The notes: generated by a model from the letters alone, not told the origin. A stretch of 64,000 nucleotides of DNA from Hevea brasiliensis (GCF_030052815.1 NC_079505.1:16931064-16995063), one strand, 5' to 3'; shown: positions 12,935 to 25,516, counted from the stretch's first letter. Translations and numbers: made by a program.

Positions 12935-15884
12935 TTACAAAATATTTTTTTGATCATAGAAACTAGCTTCATCAACATCGTTATAGTCGTCCGAATAAAT
13001 GAAACTCCTTACTACCTTTATAATGGCATAAAATAGGAAGATGAAGAAGGTCAATCCGATGACACAAATGCTAATTCTCAAGGAAGGTGCTAGAATTGCA
13101 TAAGCACCTGTCACAAATGTAATCACCATTGCTACTATAGCGTAAAAGAGGAAACTGATAGCACATTTTATTAACCAATAGTTTGCTTTCAGATATCCTA
13201 AAATCACTAACATGAAATGGATGAAAACAGAACAAGTAGATAAAACCATAGCTATAGTATTGAATATCATGAATGCTTTAAAAGCTGAATTTCTGCTTAG
13301 AATAGGCGTTCCCTTCTTTAAATCATCTTCATTACTTATATAACCACCGGGTAAAGTAAACGCTGCTGCAAAAGTTACTGTTGCTATGAGTGCTGCAGCC
13401 ACCAAATGAGAGTCTTTGGCTTTTTCAAATTTATCTAGCATATTTTTATTTCTCATTTCTACTTTTTCATCCTGAATTTTAATTTCTCCCAATGGTCCAG
13501 TGCCAAGCTCTTTCATCCATCTCAAATGTTCATCCTGTAACACTTTTAGAATATTAGCTACTTCAAAAAATAAATAATAATAATAAAAAAGAAATCAATT
13601 CTTTTGTAGCATTTTTGCATTGCTCAATTCATATTTACTCAAAGCATTTGAAAGAAAGTTGTTTTTTTTTTGGATTAATTATCATTTGCCCCTATTTATC
13701 AAAAATCGTTTAGAGTGGAGAAAGAGAATTCATATAGCCGACACCTTATCATTTGCTCCTAAGATATGCCAAAAATATACTAACTACTCGCTATATTTCC
13801 AAAATTGAATTAAAAATTTCTTTACTTATCAATGAATTATAAATCATTAATATTAGAATTATCACACTTTTTAGTTTAAAATCAATTGAATACTTAGAAG
13901 TGTATTGATCACAAATAGGAATAAGCATGCAATTAGATTTTTTTATATTTTTACGCCAGTTTACAAATACATAGATTTCACCGTATATTTTTTTATTCAA
14001 TTCACAAGTTTCCACCACATCCGCATTTCATATAAAATTATTATAAATATTATAATAATTTTATTTTTATTTATTAACTATCTCATAATTTTTAAAATAA
14101 CTCTAATATTATTGAGTCAAAATTTATTGATATAATAATTATTTTAATTATTATAAAAAATATTCAGCAAAAATCTAGGTATAGAAATACAAATTCTTAT
14201 GAGTTTCAAAGTTATGTGATGATGATCAAATAATCAATTAATTTTATTTTTTTAATATATTATGGATACTTTATTTAGTTCTTCTAAATGTGTAACGGTA
14301 AATATCAAATTAACATTTAATAAAAAAAAATAACTTAATTAAATTTTGTAAAATTAAAATTCATAATATTCTAACATAAAAGATAAGAATATTATTATTA
14401 TTACGAAAGCATTGATGTTAGTTGGCTGACCTTCTCTGACGAAGAGTATCCTTCAATTTGATCGTGCGCTTTCCACCAAAAGAGGAAGATATCAATATCT
14501 CCTTTTCGTATGAAAGAAGGGGGACGGGGATGATAAATCTCATACAGATGGGCAGGCGTATTTCCTCTACTATCTTTTTGATTTAAAAGGTAAATTAATG
14601 AAGAATGTCGAAGCAGTGCTTGTAGTACTTGATTATTTTTGCTGATCACTGCGTAATGAAGAACATTCCAGCCTTTAATGTCAATAAGTTCACAGCAATC
14701 CGGGCATTTAGAAATGATAGTCTCCATTGTCTCTTGGAAGCCTTGACCGGCTGCAATGTGAAGAGCTGTCCTCTTCCAATCTTTGTCGACAACGTAAGCA
14801 GAAGATTGATCCTTATCTAATAGTTGTTCGACCACTGAAGTATGACCTTTATAAGCAGCATAGTGAAGTGGAGTCCATCCTTTTTCATCTGTTTCTTTGG
14901 TCAAACTACTCCATTTGTCCAATAGCTCACCTAACATCTTCAATAGCATATGCTCCTCTTTCTTTTCAGCTGGAAGAAAGTCAACAAGACCAAATTCATA
15001 ATTACTAATAAATTTTAGCAAATTACCAAAAATTTGTGGTAATTTTATTAAAAGTTTTTTTTTTTTTTTTGTAGTGTATAAAAACTTAATAATATACAAA
15101 GAAATTGCGAAGGCTTCAAGGAAAATACGTGAAAATTTTAAAATATAATTTCATTCAATTACAGTTAGAGTTTTGCCTTTCTTGTTAGCAACCAAATTCA
15201 AGTAACATATAACCAATTTAAATCAATATAATACACAAATACTCAATATATACACATAGGAAGTTTTTAATCTGCTTACTGAATTACCTTTAAGTTTAGA
15301 GAAGTCGTACATTGCTGCTGCATGTAATGCCGTTTTACCATTGGGGCCGCCATAAGCGAGTGATTGTGATTTGGGATTTCTTAATAGTTCAAGAACTATC
15401 TTTATACGTCCATTTTCAGCAGCCACGAAAAGCGGAGTTTCCCCGCAATCATTGGCAGAATATGCAAACTCATCAGGATCTTCATATCTCATTATTGCTT
15501 TCACAACATCAAGACTTCTTTGATATCGTGCCGCTTCATGCAAGGCCGTATCTTTATTTTCATTTGTCATCCTTAACATCTTCCTTTCCCTCGCCCTTGG
15601 CTCTTCTCCGCTCTCTATATCTATTTCTGGTGAAGCCTTTTCCTGCTCGATGAGCACTTCTGCTGCACCAGCATGCCCGTACCTTGCTGCAAAGTGCAAC
15701 GGAGTATCACCGTGGACATTGACCTTCAGTAACAGTGACGGACAAATACCAAGCACCTGTTCTACAAACTCTGTGGATCTTTCACTTAAAAGCAAAGAAA
15801 GTAAAACGTGAGCGTTCGGCAAAATGACAGTCTAGGCACTTACCTGTGTGAGGTCGAGGCTATCAAACTGACTCTGGAGATCAT
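12935..15884 (-). CDS. ankyrin-repeat/PGG membrane protein, copy A, with predicted transposon-derived first exon
   Basis: Predicted exons (minus): 15884-15844, 15784-15288, 14969-14431 and 13534-12935, giving 558 aa. Exons 2-4 equal those of copy B: ankyrin repeats (HGDTPLHFAA, KDTALHEAA, GETPLFVAA, GKTALHAAA, GWTPLHYAA, RTALHIAA), then the PGG domain with LPGGY and four membrane segments. The family (ACD6/ITN1-like) acts at plant membranes in defence and stress signalling. The native promoter and first ~48 codons are missing: homology to copy B stops at 15788. The new first exon supplies MISRVSLIASTSH. A CACACAG|GTAAGT donor and a TTTCTTTGCTTTTAAG acceptor define a 59-nt intron, and the junction codon AGT continues as SERSTEF in frame. 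Without splicing the frame stops at once. A 21-nt in-frame deletion (7 codons) in the first ankyrin exon distinguishes it from B. Expression is unproven, and it could be a silent fragment. Confidence 0.55.
13696..13751 (+). mobile_element. tiny 5'-truncated RTE insertion in the last intron, copy A
   Basis: The last ~45 bp of the RTE LINE (TTTAGAGTGGAGAAAGAGAA, then the CATATAGCCGACACC end) lie in plus orientation, with a duplicated TATCATTTGC flank on each side. The TTGAG tail has been lost here but remains in copy B. Confidence 0.6.
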
Positions 15885-16269
15885 AAGTATTGTAGAGTTG
15901 AAAGTTGGTGATACAAGGACCAATGCTTACTTCGAGATGGCAAAAACAAGGTTAAAGTGCAGTTGAACCGAAGCGACAGAAATTGGGTCAGAATGAGATC
16001 AAGCTGAGAGAATAATGTGTTGATGTTGGGGTGATGAAGACGAGACCGAACAGAAATGGTGTGGTAGAGTGATGAACAAACTGAAAATGAAGGACTTCAG
16101 GGTTCGAAAACTCTATCAATGGAGATACTCGAGAAAACTAGTTTCTGAAGTTTCTCAATTTTTATGCAAGCTTAGAATGGCAAAGCGTCAAGACTGAATT
16201 AAATTTCAGAGCCTTTCCACTATAATCACCACCACCTTTTTGTGTCTTCCCTTCTACAGTATTGCATAC

Positions 16270-16281
16270 AGGTATTTATAG
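16270..16281 (-). promoter_or_regulatory. TATA box of leftward transcript feeding ankyrin copy A
   Basis: Minus strand reads CCCTATAAATACC. About 30 nt downstream begins a leader of roughly 360 nt with no ATG until 15884. That suits a genuine mRNA start region. Prediction only. Confidence 0.45.
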
Positions 16282-16728
16282 GGAACGGGTGTTCCTAATG
16301 AAGGGTCAGGATCTCTTCTGGGGAGATGGAAGGTTTGGATTTAAAAGGACATAATCCGATGTATGAGAATTGAAGAGAATCAAAATGGGCGGTTGAGATC
16401 CTATTCAGAATATCTGTCCTTTCTCTTTTTTAATCCAACGGCTCAGGTTTTTTTCTGTCAAGACGGATCCGAAGCCTGGGAATAAAAGGCGCCAGTCCTG
16501 TCGTCTACTTTTTGATTCAAGGGTTCCGGGTTTGTCCTTACAAGTAAGATCAACGGTGAAGATTGAGATGTACAGGACTGCCATAACTGTCTTGGCGTCT
16601 GTCAGCAATGTGGGCGATTCTGCAAATGAGGCGTGCGGTGAAGATTTGATCACGCCTGCAACGCTTTAACTACCTCGGCCCTGATTATGAAGAAAGTTAT
16701 TGGAAGTCTTTTGTCCTCTTGTTGCTTT

Positions 16729-17066
16729 CCGATCTCTATTCCTTCCGATCTCTCTGTTATGACTCTTTTCCGATCTCTCTCACATCGGGTCCCTCATCGC
16801 TTCCCGATTTGAGATCGCCCAAATGATGAAATTTGATCTTTGAAGGTTCTCTTAATGATGTAATCCGATCTCTTGGGATCGCCCAAATGAGGTAATCTGA
16901 CCTTTTGGAAATGAAATGAAATTTTATTTGAATGTCATTATTTAATTATCGCATTGGTTAATTTTTCGATCTCTGGTGTGCATATCCGATCTGGTCCCTA
17001 ATTAAATCGTCCTTAGCCGATCTGTGACTCTGAACATTTGCCCTAATCCGACAGCCTTAGCTAACC
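16729..17066. repeat. CCGATCTC word cluster between divergent promoters
   Basis: About ten occurrences of CCGATCTC or close variants, plus GATCGCCCAAATGA twice, lie between the two divergent TATA boxes. The inverse word recurs at the far end of the element (28750-29270). Such word arrays serve as transposase-binding sites in several DNA transposons, but here that is inference. Confidence 0.5.
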
Positions 17067-17188
17067 GATCTCATTTTATTTTATTTATTGTGTTTCTGGA
17101 ACCTTCCCGCGACGTGTCAGGAAAGCGGGCGGATTCCGCTAACCGATGCGTTGCTTGGGACTCTGTGAGCATTGAATGCTCAAACGGG

Positions 17189-17196
17189 TATAAATA
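17189..17196 (+). promoter_or_regulatory. TATA box of the transposon gene
   Basis: TATAAATAGGGGGAGGG begins at 17189, about 163 nt before the ATG at 17352. It is followed by a pyrimidine-rich leader typical of plant 5'UTRs. Confidence 0.5.
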
Positions 17197-18142
17197 GGGG
17201 GAGGGTCCATCAGTTGCTCCTCTATGTCACTTTCAGCACTCTGCTAGCAACTTCAACTTTCTCTCATTTCTTCAAGTTTTTCCGGCACCGATCACATTCC
17301 GGTAAGGGTTTTAATCCTTCTCTTAGTTAAACTTCTTTTATTTCTTTGAAAATGAGCGGCGCCGAGGGTCAGAGAGCGGCGAGCCCCCCTTCCGTCCATA
17401 TCTCTTGGACGTCGGACGAAGTTGAGGTGGTCAGGCCAAGTGGGCGACCTGAGCCTCCTACGACCTCTGCTTCAGCCCACGGTCAAGCGGCACAATCAAG
17501 ACGGACACCTTCCTCTGGGAGAGAAAATCTTCCCATGGACGAGTTGTCGTCAGTCCTTCAAGAAACCGATCATGGTGTATGAAGAATAATTAAAAGCCGG
17601 GCTTCGGTTTCCCCTTGACGACTTCTTCAAGGACATTCTGAAGTTCCACCACGTATGTATAGCCCAAGTACATCCGAACTCATGGCGAATTCTGGTGGCT
17701 TTTAGAGGCTTATGCCGGGCCAAGAAGCTCGAGCCTACAGCGAAGGTTTTTGCCGAGCTGCATAGGCTTACTCGTCGAAAGGACGACGAGTATTGGTTCT
17801 TCCAAGCCAAACTGCACTGCGGTCTTTTTATCGATCTCCCCTCTTCACTGAAGAATTGGAAGAATCGCTTCTTTATGTTGAGGAGCAAGATTCTGAAGGG
17901 TTTTGAAGGTTTCCCACGTAGCTGGCAATGTCTGAGCCCATCAATTCCAAAGAAGGTCGCCCTGAGTAGGGACGAGGGTGCCATGGTAATGGAATTGAAG
18001 GATCAGGCGGCCACTCACAAGTCTTCGTGCTTTTATGCTGTTATGGCCGAATTGAGATGGTGGCTAATGCGGATGATCGCCAATGAAGACTATGAACTGC
18101 AGCTTTATGACCTCGGACCCGGGACCGGTATAATCTAAATCT

Positions 18143-20246
18143 TGTTAGTAGTATACCCTAGAGTATATCATTTAATATGTATCTTGTACATATTTTATTA
18201 ATAAAAGGCATTTTCACTTTTCCGTTTACATAATATATTTATGTGTAATAGAAAATGTCCATTGATATTTTGTTAGAAATTCTATTCTTAAGTTGTTAAG
18301 AATATGAGTGACAGTATTTATAGTACAAAGTATCATAAATACGTTCACAATCGAGGATACTTCATAATAAGGACATGACTTATACAGAAAGATTGTATTC
18401 ATGTTTGTTCCCAAGTTATTTATATGAGATATAAATAAGATGGAATGGTGAGTCTCATGCCATATAACAAACATGATAGGCACTTATACATGATAAGTAG
18501 GCGAACGGTGACACTTATGATAAGCACATGGAGTTTACTCTTGTCAATGTTTTGTCATAAATCATATCAGTGCATATAATCTTTAGACCTGAGATAGCAC
18601 AGTTATCTTGTATATAGGTAGTTTGAGTTTGATACTGCTTTCATACTTGTAAAGTGTATGGGTATGTGGGCATGTGTTGGCTCCTATTAGTTATATATGG
18701 AGGTAGATGTTGATCAAGATGGAATCTGTTCCTCTAAGTAAATAGAGATAAAATCCTATATTCATTTAATTGTTCTTGATGTTTCAAGTTCCTGGCCAGG
18801 ACAGATAGATTTATTCAGAAAATAGTTTCTGATGAGAAAATCTTTTTAATCAAGAACTGGAATTAAAGAGAACATAATATTCATAGCAAATGGAGTTTGA
18901 CATAAACCATGACTCCAGCTTGAGTTGGGATTTTGTAACAGAGAGATTCTAGTGCATGGTAACATATGATTATAGGTTCATTTAAGGTAAACCTTATTAC
19001 TAATTGGGTGTCCATGGCATGCTATGCTAGGTGTTAACCATGGTCTATGAGGTGCATAAAATGATTTAGAGAAATCATTTATGGTAAGAAAGAGTTCTGA
19101 TGATATTAAGAGTTGATATCATGTCTCATTGCCAATTAGTGATGAGCCTAGTAAGTCACACACATACACAAGTTATCACCTATTTAAATATGATTTAATT
19201 AATTAATTAAAGAGTTTAATTGATTAATTAAATAGGTTTGGTTTGCAATTAGATTACAAAGTCCCTAGCATGACTTGAAACCAAATCTAGATTATTGGAT
19301 GTATAGTATAAGTTAAATTTATATTTAAAGTGTTTAAATATGAATTTGATTAATGAGAAATTAATTAATAGAGATTAATTAATTAATTTATATTTGATAT
19401 AAATTAATTAGAAGAAGAGAAATAATTATTTTGGATTAAGAACTCAAAATTAAGACACAAGGGCATTTTGGTCATTTCACAGTGTGACACGTGGCACCAT
19501 GAGATGGTGACACATGGGATTACACATAAGCTTGCCAAATGTTTTTAGTCATGTGAGATGATTAATATTAAGATTAAATATAGGTTTGACACTTGGCACA
19601 ATGTGATTGGGTCACTTAAACCTAGAGCTAATCAAAGGGTGACATGTGGCAAGGGTTTAAAGTGTTAACCTAGCTATATAAGTGTTGTTATGAAAAAAGA
19701 AAAGCAACCAGCAGCCACTCCTCTTTTGTCACGCCATTTTGAGGCTCTCCATCTATTCTTCTTCATCTCTCATCAATTCAAAGAGATTAGCCATCAATCT
19801 CTTGAATTAAGAACACTAGAAATTGTTTCTAGTGTCCTGTTTACATCTTTAATCTCTTAAAAGGCAGAACTTGAATTTTTAATTAATAGAAAAAGCTTTA
19901 GAAGCTATTCAAGGGCTGCCATAGGTGTTCTTGGTGTGGACAAGCTAGAGGGACAACATCTGGTGTCCTAAAGACGAATCTCAAAGGCATGCATACAGAT
20001 TGCGATTGCATCAAGAGGTTAGTGTAATCGTTCTTGATTTAATCTAGGGTTCTAAAATTAATCTGATTAATTTAAAAATCTTAAATGGCAAATACAGATC
20101 CAAAAACATATTAAAAGAGTTTTAATATGTTGTTTATCATTGAAATCAAATAGATAAAAATAAATCTTGCATGATGCATGTGACCCTAGATGAAATTTTT
20201 GAATTCAATGGTATAAACTTATGTTTTTCACGCTTCCGTTCCTTCA
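18143..20246 (+). repeat. 5' LTR of the Copia element
   Basis: 2104 bp, TGTTAG...TTCA. Same family as the 3' LTR and the solo LTR at 51604-53701. It contains ATTAATTAATTA-rich stretches and a TATATAAGTG box near 19674, likely the LTR promoter, followed by a leader rich in TCTTCATCTCTC. Confidence 0.95.
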
Positions 20247-20247
20247 A

Positions 20248-20260
20248 TTGGTATCAGAGC
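20248..20260 (+). promoter_or_regulatory. primer-binding site (initiator tRNA-Met type)
   Basis: TTGGTATCAGAGC directly follows the 5' LTR. It is the standard complement of the plant initiator tRNA-Met 3' end. Confidence 0.9.
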
Positions 20261-20506
20261 CACTATATTTGCCATTTAGATTGTTGATTATATGATTTAA
20301 TTGTGTGTTTGATCATGAGATCAAAAGTTCATTGCTGGTTGCAAAGCAAGGTGGCAGCATACTTAAAAAAAACACCACGGGTGGTTCAAGGTTTGGCTTC
20401 CATGGGTGGTTCAAGGTTTGGCTTTTAATTCTGCAATTGTTGTATGATCTAAGGCCTATTCTTTGACTAATTAAAGTGTTTAATTAGTAGTTTTAATCAC
20501 ACAATT

Positions 20507-20850
20507 AAATTATGATTCAAATCAGAATTTTAAAAATTGTTTGAATGTGATTCAAATCTGAATTTTAAAAGTTGTTTGAATGTGATTCAAATCTGAATTT
20601 TTAAAGTTGTTTGAATCATATTTAAATCTGATTTTTTAAAGTTGATTGAATAATATTCAGATCTGATTTTTTAAAAAATGTTTGAATGTGATTCAAATCT
20701 GATTTTTTAAAAAATGTTTGAATGTGATTCAAATCTGAATTTTTAAGGTTGTTTGAATGTGATTTAAATCTAAATTTTTAAATTTGTTTGAATGAGATTC
20801 AAATCTAAATTTTTAAATTTATTTGAATCATATTCAAATCTGGATGTTTA
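20507..20850 (+). repeat. ~34-bp tandem repeat in Copia leader
   Basis: About ten imperfect units of the form TTTGAATGTGATTCAAATCT followed by GATTTTTTAAA-like sequence lie between the primer-binding site and gag. The core ATTCAAATCTGAATTT is partly palindromic. Confidence 0.85.
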
Positions 20851-21985
20851 AGTTGAATATGAGATATTCAATTTAATTTAAGTATCTTTATTTTATTTAA
20901 TTGTTAAATAGTGATATGCATGATGGATGATCATGGACTATAAAAGACCAATGTGATTGGATTTATTTCTTTTATGTTTCTTTGGGATTGTAAATTAATT
21001 AATTTATTTTAATTTATTTTGGGCATGTATTATTAAGTTTGTAATAATTTTTGGGTTGTAATTTCATTTATTTAAGTTCTTGTAAATTCACCTTGGTATG
21101 CCAAGGATTACTATGTAATGGGATTGCAAGAAGTTCAAGGAGGTCAAGAGCATTGGTGGGACCAGTGGGAGGAATTCAAGATCAAGTGTTGATTATGTAC
21201 TCCTTCAGCAACTCTTGTAAAATGAATGAATGAAATGAATCCCTTAGAAAGTCCATGATGATACCATATTTACTGCTTATCATGAATGCATGAGATGTAT
21301 GGGAATGTATGCAATTATATGATATATGCATGCTAAATGGATAATGTGCAAAGTGAGACCTTAATAGTAATTAGGATGACCACAAAATCTTCCAAACAAA
21401 TGATTAAGTTGGAAATGTTATAATTAAAGTAATTATAACATGGGCCCTCCATTGGGGCAATTATTTTAAGAAATTTTAAATAGTTGCATAAGATGCAATT
21501 AATTTAAGAGATTTTCTTAAGAATAATTGTTAAGCATGAGATGTTGTAAATATGTAAATGGTTTGGTGGCCAATATTGGATGTACCTGAGGACATTAAAA
21601 TTATTTGCATAATTACTGGCTCAATGGGATCAACTTAACTAATGCAAGATAAGTCAATAATGGATGTTCCTGAGATTTTGAGCATTAGGGGCTAGGTAAA
21701 GGATTGAACCTCACATGAGATGTGATAGCCAAGGAGTTTCTCACTTATAGTTTATTGTAATTCCAATAACGGATGTACCTGAGGATGATCAATAGAATTA
21801 TAAGAATTCAATCACCCACTAAAAATCCATCCAACTAGGATTTTCGTTTTCTACTTTGGAAGTGTAGGATTCGCTAAGTTAGTGGGAAGACCAATTTGAT
21901 TAGAAGACCATAATTATTTTGGTTAATTACTTGATACATTTACTAATTAATCTGGTTATTTTCTACAATTAATTTTCTGATAATA

Positions 21986-22820
21986 ATGAGCACAGAACAA
22001 CCATCACAATCCAATATCCTTGCAAGCATACTTGATCGCAATAGGTTGACAGGACCTAATCTCTCTGATTGGCTAAGAAATTTGAAACTTTTCCTGAACC
22101 TTGAACATATAGGATATGTTCTAGATTCAAATGTTCCTGGTCCCTTACCTCCAGAGGCCACTCAAGAGGAACAATGAAACTTTGGACAAGTGGAAGGAGC
22201 ATGATATGAGAGCTAAGTGTTACATGTTTGCTTCCATGAGTAATAAGTTACAGAAGCAGCATGAGAACATGCAGAGTGCGAGTGAGATCCTCCTTCACCT
22301 ACAAGAGTTGTATGGTGAGCACAGTAGGAATGCTAGGTATGAGATATCTAGGCAACTGTTCCGCATGAGGATGTCTGAGGGACAGAATGTTGGGGATCAT
22401 GTCCACAAGATGATTCAGCTGATTGAGCAGTTGGAACATCTTGACTTCAACATGGATTTCCAACTATAGACGGATTTGATTCTTCAGTCCCTTCCTGAGT
22501 CTTTTGGGAATTTTGTGACAAATTTTCATATGACTAAACAGGAATGCACCTTAGCTGGTTTACTCAACATGCTGGTTATTACCCAAAAGAATATGCCGGG
22601 CAATAAGGGAAAAGAGGTTGCTTTGATTGCATCTTCTTCTGCTGGAAAGTCCAACAAGAAGAAGGGCAATAAGAAAAAGAAACCTCAGATTCCTGGTCCT
22701 TCCAAGAAAATAGCTAAACAGAAAAGGAAGACCAAAGCTGACAAAGGCAAAGGAAAGTGTTTCCAACAGGAAAGTGTTTCTATTGCCAGTAAGAAAGTGT
22801 TTCCACTGGCTAGAGTATAG
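21986..22820 (+). pseudogene. Copia gag (nucleocapsid region) remnant
   Basis: It starts MSTEQPSQSNILASILDRN at 21986 with the DUF4219/UBN2-type gag pattern (SDWLRNLKLFL, then LLHLQELYG, RMRMSEGQNVGDHV, LPESFGNF). A frameshift lies near 22140-22175 and a TAG at 22467, apparently from CAG. The lysine-rich linker (GNKKKKPQIPG) leads to KGKGKCF, but the CCHC zinc knuckle expected there is cut after its first cysteine. The following sequence repeats AAAGTGTTTCC three times, suggesting slippage or deletion. The protease region that should follow is missing. Confidence 0.85.
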
Positions 22821-25514
22821 CAATCTAAATGAATGCAATGCCATGGTGAAAACCAACTCAAGTTCAAAATATATTTGGCACTTAAGGTTATGTCATGTTG
22901 TAGAAGATAGGATTACAAAATTGGAGAAAATGGGAATTCTATCCTCATTGGGCTCTGAGCCTACTCCAACTTGTGAATCTTGCCTTCAGGGCAAAATGAC
23001 TAGATCACCCTTTGTTGGACAAGGGCTAAGGGCTGAAAATATTTTGGAGCTAATACATAGTGATGTATGTGGTCCATTTAAGGAAATGGCTAAAAGCAAT
23101 TTTCATTATTTTATTACCTTTACTGATGATAAATCAAGGTTTAGGTATTTGTATTTGATGAAATACAAACATGAATCCTTTGAAAAGTTCAAAGAATTTA
23201 AATCTGAAGTAGAAAATCAAACAGGAAAGAGTATTAAAGCTCTTCGATCAGATCGTGGAGGTGAATATTTGAGTACTGAATTTGATGAATACTTGAGAGA
23301 GCACGGCATTGTTTCCCAGCTGACTCCTCCAAGAACGCCACAACTGAATGGTGTATCTGAAAGGAGAAATCGTACCCTATTGGATATGGTACGTAGTATG
23401 ATGAGCTATACTTATATGCCAATCTCCTTTTGGGGATTTGCATTAGAATCAGCTTTGTATATTCTGAATAGGATTCCATCAAAATCAGTTTCTTCCACAC
23501 CTTATGAGATATGGCATGGAAGAAAACCAAGTCTTAAGCATGTTAAGATTTGGGGTTGTCCAGCTTATATAAAAAAACTGAACACTGATAAATTGGAAAC
23601 CAGGTCAGAAAAGGGTCTATTTGTTGGATATCTAAAAGATAGTTTTGGATATTATTTTATTTGCCTACTTCACAAAAGGTTGTGATAAGTAGAGATGCCA
23701 CATTTCTTGAACAACAGTTTGTTCAAGAAATAGACAAAGGAAGGCAAATAGAGTTGGAATTGGAGAATTCTGACCAATCAACAGATAAGATGGATATAGA
23801 TCCATCTACTCAACCTATACCCATTGATGAAACATCTACAGCTGTTCCTCGTAGAACAACCAGGGTATCTCACCCACCAGTGAGATATGGTTTCCTTCAT
23901 GAAGAAGAACAAGAGTTGTCTACTCATGAAGAAGTAGATCATGGAGATGATCCACTCACCTATAAAGAAGCTATATCAGATATAGACTCTTCAAAATGGA
24001 TTGATGCTACGAAATCTGAAATTGATTCCATGTATAAGAATCAAGTTTAGGATCTTGTTGACTCACCTGAAGGTATTGTAACTATAGGGAACAAATGGGT
24101 TTTCAAGAAGAAAATTGGTTTTGATGGAAAGGTAGAGACCTATAAGGCAAGGCTAGTAGCGAAAAGGTTTCGCCAAAGGCAAGGAATCGACTATGAGGAG
24201 ACTTTCTCCCCTGTTGCCATGCTTAAATCAATTAGGATTCTATTAGCAATAGCTGCATACTATAATTATGAGATTTGGCAGATGGATGTCAAAACAGCTT
24301 TTCTCAATGGATACATTGAAGAAAACATTTTCATGGAACAACCTAGGGGTTTTGAATCCCAAGATGGTTCCAAGGTATGCAAGCTAAAGCGATCCATTTA
24401 TGGGTTGAAACAAACTTCGAGGAGTTGGAACATCCGTTTTGATGAAGCCATTAAATCCTTTGGTTTTATCAAAAATGAGGATGAGCCATGTGTATATAAG
24501 AAGGTTAGTGACAGTGCTATCACTTTCCTTATCTTATATGTGGATAACATACTATTGATGGGTAATGAAACATGTATGTTGACAACTGTAAAGGTATGGT
24601 TGTCAAATACATTCTCCATGAAAGACTTAGGGGAGGCAACCTATATTCTTGGGATTCGCATCTATAGAGATAAAGCGAAAAGAATAATTGGTTTATCCCA
24701 AAGTCTATACTTGGAAAATGTGTTAAAGAGGTTTAACATGCTTGATTCCAAGAGAGGATTGTTACCAGTGAGACATGGTATCCACCTTTCAAAAGAGATG
24801 TCTCTAAAGACACCTGAAGAAAGAGATAAGATGGCCAGGATTCTATATGCTTTGGCTATTAGAAGTTTAATGTATGCAATGTTGTGTACTAGGCCGGATA
24901 TCGCATATGCTGTTAGTTTGACTAGCAGGTATCAATCCAATCCAGGTTTGGAACACTGGATAGCTGTCAAGAATATTCTTAAGTACTTGAGAAGAACTAA
25001 GGATTTATTCTTGATTTATGGAGGTGGAGACTTACAATTGGATGGTTATACTGATTCTGACTTCCAATCAGATATCGATGATAGAAAGTCTACCTCTGGA
25101 TATGTGTTCATTTGTAATGGAGGTGCAGTCAGTTGGAAGAGTTCCAAACAGAGCACGACTGCAGATTCCACTACAGAAGCTGAGTATATTGCTGCAAAGG
25201 AAGCTGTTTGGATAAAGAAGTTCGTGACAGAACTTACAGTAGTTCCTTCCATTGAGTCAGCAGTTCCACTACACTGTGATAACAATGGAGCAGTCATATA
25301 GGCTAAGGAACTAAGGTCTCACCCAAAATCCAAACACATGGAAAGGCACTACCACATTATCAGAGATATAGTTGGGCAAGGCGATATAGCCATGCAGAAA
25401 AAATAACATCAGCTGAAAAAACCAGCTGATCCATTCACTAAGCCTTTGTCACAAGCACAGTTAGATCGACATCTTGAGAAGATGGGTCTAAGGTATTGTA
25501 ATGAATGGCTCTAG
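22774..25514 (+). pseudogene. Copia pol remnant: integrase, reverse transcriptase, RNase H
   Basis: Integrase: the HHCC finger (WHLRLCH...CESC) and the catalytic Asp, Asp and Glu (IHSDVCGPF, LRSDRGGEY, LNGVSERRNRT) are present. The frame shifts near 23665. A TAG at 24048 looks like a mutated TGG. Reverse transcriptase: WQMDVKTAFLNGY, then YGLKQTSRSW and the active site YVDNILLMGN, where the usual second Asp is Asn, so the enzyme would be inactive even without stops. RNase H: TDSDFQSD, RKSTSGYVF, STTEAEYIA, then a TAG at 25299 and a TAA near 25405. Protease is absent. The terminal HLEKMGLRYC leads into the polypurine tract. Confidence 0.9.
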
Positions 25515-25516
25515 TG

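Larger units (their letters stand above)
5244..15788 (+). repeat. segmental duplication copy A (10.5 kb)
   Basis: The sequence from TGTCTATACTC at 5244 to the base before the break in ankyrin exon 1 at 15788 aligns almost base for base with 29287-40644 in direct orientation. It includes the same CACTA-like region, MITEs, RTE LINE, introns and exons. Copy A lacks several short segments present in B: about 50 bp near 5375, about 170 bp near 7470, 30 bp near 10450, and 21 bp in exon 1. It also lacks the TRIM insertion. Its right edge cuts the ankyrin gene. Its left flank (before 5244) is unrelated to the sequence left of 29287. Confidence 0.95.

Noticed and set aside
18226..18483. Open frame MPIMFVIWHETHHS... 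antisense in the Copia LTR, also at 25674-25868 and 53327-53617
   Set aside because: It recurs only because the LTR recurs. It runs against LTR transcription and has no domain.
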